Below are positions 58,401 through 64,000 of a stretch of DNA of 64,000 nt, piece by piece. The stretch is from Bradysia coprophila (lineage: Eukaryota > Arthropoda > Insecta > Diptera > Sciaridae): positions 9,643,410 to 9,707,409 of the forward strand of contig NC_050738.1 of assembly GCF_014529535.1 (NCBI RefSeq), in the 5' to 3' direction. The translations under genes and the position numbers were made by a program. Numbering within the stretch: position 1 is the stretch's first letter; each line of letters begins with the position of its first letter. Below the pieces are notes generated by a model. It did not search any database. It was not told the origin of the DNA and was given only the letters and a program-made list of their open reading frames with translations.

Positions 58401-60895
58401 AAAACATGTCGGATTTCTAATTCCTTGATGTGTACTGGAGAAAATCCGGTGGAGATGAACATGAAACGTATTTTATTTGTATCTATGGTGCTCCCCCTTC
58501 ATCAAAAAGAATGTATAATATTCAAAGACTATTCTTATAACAGAGCTATAGTTGAATGTCTTATGTAGACTTTCACTGTATTAATTAGAACAAACAAAGC
58601 AATTGAGATATTTCCATAACATTGTTAAATAATAAAAAACTTATCTTATTTTCCCCGACGAAATCTTTCTCAAGAACCCTCATTTACAAAAATCTGAAAC
58701 TTTTAGATGAAATTTTAGAATCTGGACATATTTGCCGTTTTTAGTGCTTTTTAGCAAATATTTTTCGTCCCTGATCTCAAAATTCCTTAAATTTTATTTC
58801 CTCGTCACCTTTTCACAAAATCCCCATCTGTTGAATTTGGACGACTTTTACATGAATTTCTACCTAATTTATCATTTATTGTAGCGCTGAAACGCATTAA
58901 ATATGGTTATGGTCAAATCTCATCCTTTTTCATAGAACTCATCAATACATTTCCAACGAGCTATTATACGACTAAATCGGTAAAATTTAGATACGTTTTG
59001 TAGGAAATAAATCATCGATTTTTGGAATTTTTTTCCCAACTTTCTACTCCTCACTTCGTTTTCTCATATCTCCTTTACATCCCAACTTCCTGCACCTAAC
59101 TCCTCATACCTCCGAATCAAATTTTCCAAATGGCGCCAAATTTCGTTCTATTTTCTAGTACTCGATTAAAACTATGAAATAGAATGAAATTTGACACAGA
59201 TAGGTCGCGTGACATTCGCCCAAATTTACTCCAAACTATCTATTTCCCTCACGAATTGTCCAGGTGGTTTTCGAAATACATTCCCGCAGCTTCCTACATG
59301 AAACTCTTAAAGTTCTAATTTGAGAATGTACTCTTTTTTCCAACAGATAAGATTTCTTCGATGTGTACTTGATTTATTTCGTTTGTTTATAATTTTTTTC
59401 CCTTTTCTTTCTAAAAAAAAACGTAAGCTTTTGGTGTGGGGAAACAATTTCATGAATAATATAATATCTGCTCGCCTTATATTTATTGCGGAAAACACAC
59501 ATTTTCCGTTCTGACTGCGATCGACCAGCCAAAAACTCGTAAATGTAATTTATAGCGAGATTTATGGCCAAATTTATTGCTTAAAGAAAAATTAACTCAA
59601 CTTAAATCATTTTCCCTACATTTGTTCGTGAGGTTTTACGTTTCTTCAGAGATAGGATATGAAGCTTAGTGTTGGATTCGGTAAGATACATGGGAAATTA
59701 CATGTTTAATCTTGCAATTAATGTGAATCTGTTGATGGTTTTAATTTAAAAACTTAATAATGCGGAATATGGATGTTTTGAAATTGCGGAAATCATCATA
59801 AATAGTTGATTGGATGAACACAGAATCAATGTTCGGAAATCATTGTGTTGAAGTTAGAGTGACTTTCAGATCCATTTGGTTAACATAACAAAAGCTCTAC
59901 TCCTCTCACAGAAGGGTACAGATTTTATGATCTTCCATAAAAATATTTTGATTCTTTACCTACCACAGCGCGTTTTACATTTTCCAAAATCTACGAAAGC
60001 TGTATATCTGATTAAGATTACATTATATAGGTATATAGGTATGCTAATTACTTTCTAATATTCTTGCTCAACCATAACATGACCATAAATTTAACCGGCA
60101 AAGGTCCATAAACCCGCCCGCGGTACAGCTATATTCCGTGTACATTCTTTGTTCGCCTATTTATAAATAATTCAATGTCCTTTTGTTCTAATTAAACTGC
60201 GAGCAATGAAGAAAAATTGCTTTATTATTCCGTAATGAATAATATTAACATTTAATGAATTCAAACACTCAATGTGGAAATTGTTATGCTTATGCTGAAT
60301 GGTTTTTAGAGAGAGAAAGAAATAAAAAAAATTCGAAATTTTAAGAATCTGTGATGAAGGGCTATGATTGCGAATTTTGCAGAGCGGTAGGATAGATTTA
60401 ATGTTTGCATAAAATTTTCATTTTGGTCCGACAGGGGTTGGAAGCGTGAGTGGATATGGAACGTAACTATGTATAGCTGAGGACAATAAATTCTGTTCAC
60501 TATTTTACATGCAATGAGGTTGTCAGAGTGTGGTTTCGAGCGTCATCGTATAAATCAAACGACTTGCATTTCGCATGGGAATGTCACAAAATATCTGTAA
60601 CAAATTTTGCTAGTGGGTTGGCTTGATGTAAACTGTTTGTTATTGTTTGAAAAGCTAGGGGGTTGAACCATAGCACTCGACACTTTTATCGTTGAACATT
60701 TTACTCACTCGACTGAAAGTTTGTTCTTTTGACGTCAACAAAAACGGGTAGAGGCATTTTCGGAAGATACCCTGGTATTCTACCTCTACTAATTTCACTC
60801 CTAGTATACATCACAGATGGAACTAGATTTGTCGCACAGCTTACCACTGAGCACTGTAAAAAAAAATCCGGTATCAAGGAATCGCGAGGAACTAA

Positions 60896-61120
60896 GGGAT
60901 CATTCATAAATTACGTAACACTTTCTCAGTGCTGTCAGAAAAATTAAATCCTAAATAGCTCGAACAATACGCGGCTTATGAAGGTAAAACTACTCTATAT
61001 CTTCCTTTTATGGGGTATCTTGGGGGATAGAACTTTGCAGTAAACGTATTTCTCAAGTTATTTAAGATTTAGTTTTGATGACAGCACTGAAAAAGCGTTA
61101 CGTAATTCATGAATGATCCC
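60896..61120. mobile_element. PIF/Harbinger-like MITE, 225 bp
   Basis: It starts GGGATCATTCATAAATTACG and ends CGTAATTCATGAATGATCCC, flanked by TAA on both sides (60893-60895, 61121-61123). Inner arms AGTGCTGTCA and TGACAGCACT extend the foldback. A 3-bp TAA duplication with GGG ends fits PIF/Harbinger. Confidence 0.85.
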
Positions 61121-64000
61121 TAAAAAGTCATGCGAAATTAGTAAAATAATGATCCGCCGGTAACCAGAGCTGGTTGGACAAGTCGAATATTATTATTATT
61201 ACCTCTGGTTGAGTATTCTCGCATAGACACTGTACAAAAAGCGTCATTCATAAGTGCGATGTTATGAGGTAAAGAAAAAAAGTCAGACATGTAGTAAAGC
61301 GGGGAAGGGTCCTTAAAAAAACTGAGAAAAAAGCAAATATCTTTTCTGAACGATGGCTATGAGTTTTTTCAGAGCGTGTGCGAAAACTTATTTTTTCTAT
61401 TTCATATCGAGCATTAGCGAAGAACGGAAGTAACCATCTTCGTCTAGCTCTTTCTATCGATTTACTACAATTTTTTTGCTATCTCATGCCTTTGCGATAT
61501 TGCATTTAACAATGGCATATTTTCGTCTGCAAACTTTTTTGTATCATGGGATTTTACTTACTACTTATATATGACATTATAAAAAGGCTGCCAGTTGTCT
61601 CTAAGTAATTCTTAAAGAAATTTTATCGTTCCTTCAAGCAATGGAAAAAAAAGTTTTCAGAAAGACAACGCATCTATTGCTACGTAGACACTTTAATTTC
61701 GAACTCTAGAATCTAATTCAATTTTAATTTACAAACATTTGCACTATGGAAATTATCTATTTTAACAAAAAATAATTGTAAAACGAAGAGATAGTCTGAT
61801 AACAAGTGCCTATACCATGACACAAATAGTGCAAAATAACACTTAAACGTTAAGTGTATCAAAGCTTAAAGTTTATTGCAGAGAGTCTATAAATAAATCT
61901 ATTTACTGTGAACGGCTGGAGTTGTTATGTATATCCACCTCTTAATTAATTATGAAGTGGGCTCAATTGAAAGTTACTTGACCTGCCAAATTATAATGTA
62001 GTTGTATATACGACCAATAGATAAATAATCAATAACAACATTGCTAGGCAATTACGTTTCAGACGATAAATGCTAATAAAGTCGTCAAGATAAAAGGTAA
62101 TTAAGGTCTTTGATAAGTAGACAAATTAGTGTATAATTTTGTAGCGTGCGTTCTAATAATTTAGCAAAGAACGTTATGCCATATTGTTACATTAAAATTG
62201 TAAGAGGTGTAATTGCGGATCATTTCAGCAGTTGAAATACACGCATCTAACGTTTCAACATAAACTTCTTTTTTTTCGTATTTAATAGAGGTGATAACGT
62301 GACTTTTATACAGATAATGTCATGCGTAACTGCTTCACAGTTCGTGAGGCATAATGAAGTGTTTGAAAAATAATATTTTTTTTTGCCTTCATTGAACATT
62401 TCAAAATAAATTCTCAAATTTATGTATCCACGTTTGGCAAAATGCTTGGCAACGTATCCTATAAAAGTATTCAATTCGGGGAAAAAATACAATTTTTCAC
62501 GTTCGTGTTTAGCTTTTCATACAAACTGTACTGTGACTATTATGATGATTGATCATATTGTATAAAAGCGTCAGAAAATATATATATTACGGAGAGGCGT
62601 TGCACTCAAAGTCAAAATCTATTCAAAATTACGCAAAGTATTCAATATGTAGCCGAGTCGATGTATATAATTTTCCATGAATTAAATTTTTCTTTGCGCT
62701 CGTGTTGAAACTGTCATTTTGTTGTGCGAAATATAATTCTAGCCATCAAGGTTGCACTACTCTAAAACCTGTAAAATTGTGTACAGACTGTACAAATTAT
62801 TCGGTAATCGCAATTTTTTATTAGTCATTTTTCATAGAACCTGATAACGAAGCCTAAAATTTATTATTATTCTGTCATATTATGCAACTAAAATTGTGTT
62901 GACTTTGAAAGAGTGACGTGTAACGTCTTGCAATTACAATTTCTAATTTAGAAGACGACTGTTTCATGAGTTATTATAAAAACAATTTATGCAATATAAT
63001 TACTCACTGATGAGACGATGAGGATGTATTTTCAATCCACAAATGTTATGTTGATAGTTATTGAAATTGTAAGTTAAGATAGACATCGAGTCTTTTGCCA
63101 GGGAAGATAATCTGTTACATTGAGATAAATCGAGAAATTTCGAAGCAAAGGGTTGGTTTTTCAATTTGATTGAAGCGCTGAAACTTTGTATGACTTCTAT
63201 TCGAAACATACAATTACCAAATATGAACGGCGTTTTGTAGTAACCGTACGGTGATGGCTCAGTGATTACGTATACTAGCCCGTGTCAGACAATTCCATAT
63301 GGAATGAACGGAAGGGGTCCACAAAAAATTCTCGCCATCCCTAGATGTCAAAAAGTGATTTTTTTTATTCATTCATAACCTGCGCAAATTCACTGAAATT
63401 CTTGTAAATTCTCATATTTCGACCTCTACCAAAAATATGCTAAGAGATGTTTTTTGTCCTACTTAGTGTTTTCCTACTAATTTGAGTCCAATTAAACAGA
63501 AAAGTTTTAATTTGGAAAATTTTGCCGAAATATTATGTTTGATGTGTCGTCAAAGTTCGCCGACTATGAGGAGTAAATTTTAAACCTAAAAATTCTATAA
63601 ATTTTACATAGAAAATTATTCGATTATTGCTTAAATGGGCTTAAATTCTTGGTAATGTTGCAGGCTATCCAAAAAAAGAAAAGTTTTCGAAAATCGTCTG
63701 TAAAATGAGTGTGGTGGGACTGTTTGTTTGGCCCAATATTGAGGCAAAATTCCTCAACAGAGAAAATCAATTTTCTTGAAAACGTGTGAAAAACATTGTT
63801 TTTGGATCAAATAACTTAAATTAAAGTTTGTGAACCCCTTCCGCCCCGATCCCCAAACCATCGCACACCCCTAATGTACATACTAAATGACTCGTATGAC
63901 GTAGCCCAAACACGATGAGTTTGTGTGTGTATTGTTAGCCTTCATTTAGGCGAGATATCAATTTTGCATACTTCGAGGCGTGGTTTGAAAGTACCGTTAA

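Larger units (their letters stand above)
49167..64000. other. Gene desert or large intron
   Basis: Nearly 15 kb without a protein I can recognise on either strand. It contains several repeats listed separately: related TATATAACCGAGTGG segments at about 49600 and 49815, an ACCGGTATT cluster, a family A MITE, GGATTTTC/GAAAATCC-rich sequence at about 55180-55440 and a PIF/Harbinger-like MITE. The open frames present are short and look random. It could be an intron of a gene extending beyond the window. Confidence 0.5.

Noticed and set aside
1-64000. CRISPR arrays, bacterial operons and riboswitches
   Set aside because: Spliced animal genes throughout. The repeat arrays seen lack the regular repeat-spacer form.

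Overview
This is a window of animal nuclear DNA, almost certainly from an insect and most likely a fly. It is AT-rich, its genes are split by GT-AG introns (the shortest about 57-61 bp), and every recognisable protein is a conserved metazoan family member. The G-alpha 12/13 gene corresponds to fly concertina, the AGFG gene to fly drongo, and the smaller of two cornichon types is present. A lower dipteran such as a gnat or midge is a guess; no database was consulted and no species is claimed. There are no bacterial operons, CRISPR arrays or rRNA genes, and no tRNA that I could support.

Layout. 0.6-5.7 kb (+): G-alpha 12/13, six coding exons. 10.2-13.4 kb: a complete-ended hAT DNA transposon with 8-bp target duplications. 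It holds a broken transposase (-) and a divergent accessory gene (+), and it sits inside an older MITE. 15.5-17.3 kb (-): copine with C2A, C2B and vWA domains. 18.5-19.1 kb (-): a small SAP-domain protein with a C-terminal membrane anchor. 22.2-25.3 kb (+): AGFG/drongo ArfGAP with NPF motifs. 29.2-29.9 kb (-): VPS29, a retromer subunit. 31.3-46.0 kb (+): MICU1, the mitochondrial calcium uniporter gatekeeper, with a tandemly duplicated alternative exon. 40.2-42.3 kb (-): a Golgi carbohydrate sulfotransferase nested antisense inside a 7.7-kb MICU1 intron. 48.5-49.2 kb (-): cornichon-4-like cargo receptor. From 49.2 to 64 kb I recognise no gene, only AT-rich sequence and repeats.

The genes do not form a pathway. 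VPS29, AGFG, cornichon and copine all act in membrane traffic, but nothing suggests they were gathered for that reason. VPS29 and MICU1 are divergent neighbours sharing a 1.4-kb intergenic region that is largely built from a palindrome and a tandem array.

The non-coding part is dominated by small non-autonomous DNA transposons. Many have readable ends and target duplications: hAT-like (8 bp), Tc1/mariner-like (TA), PIF/Harbinger-like (TAA) and a family with 7-bp duplications. Several are nested, which gives a relative order of insertion. The most interesting observations are the phase-enforced alternative exons of MICU1 and the rearranged hAT element, which carries an inverted duplicate of its accessory gene and a foldback insertion that breaks its transposase. 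No wholly new biological system was found.
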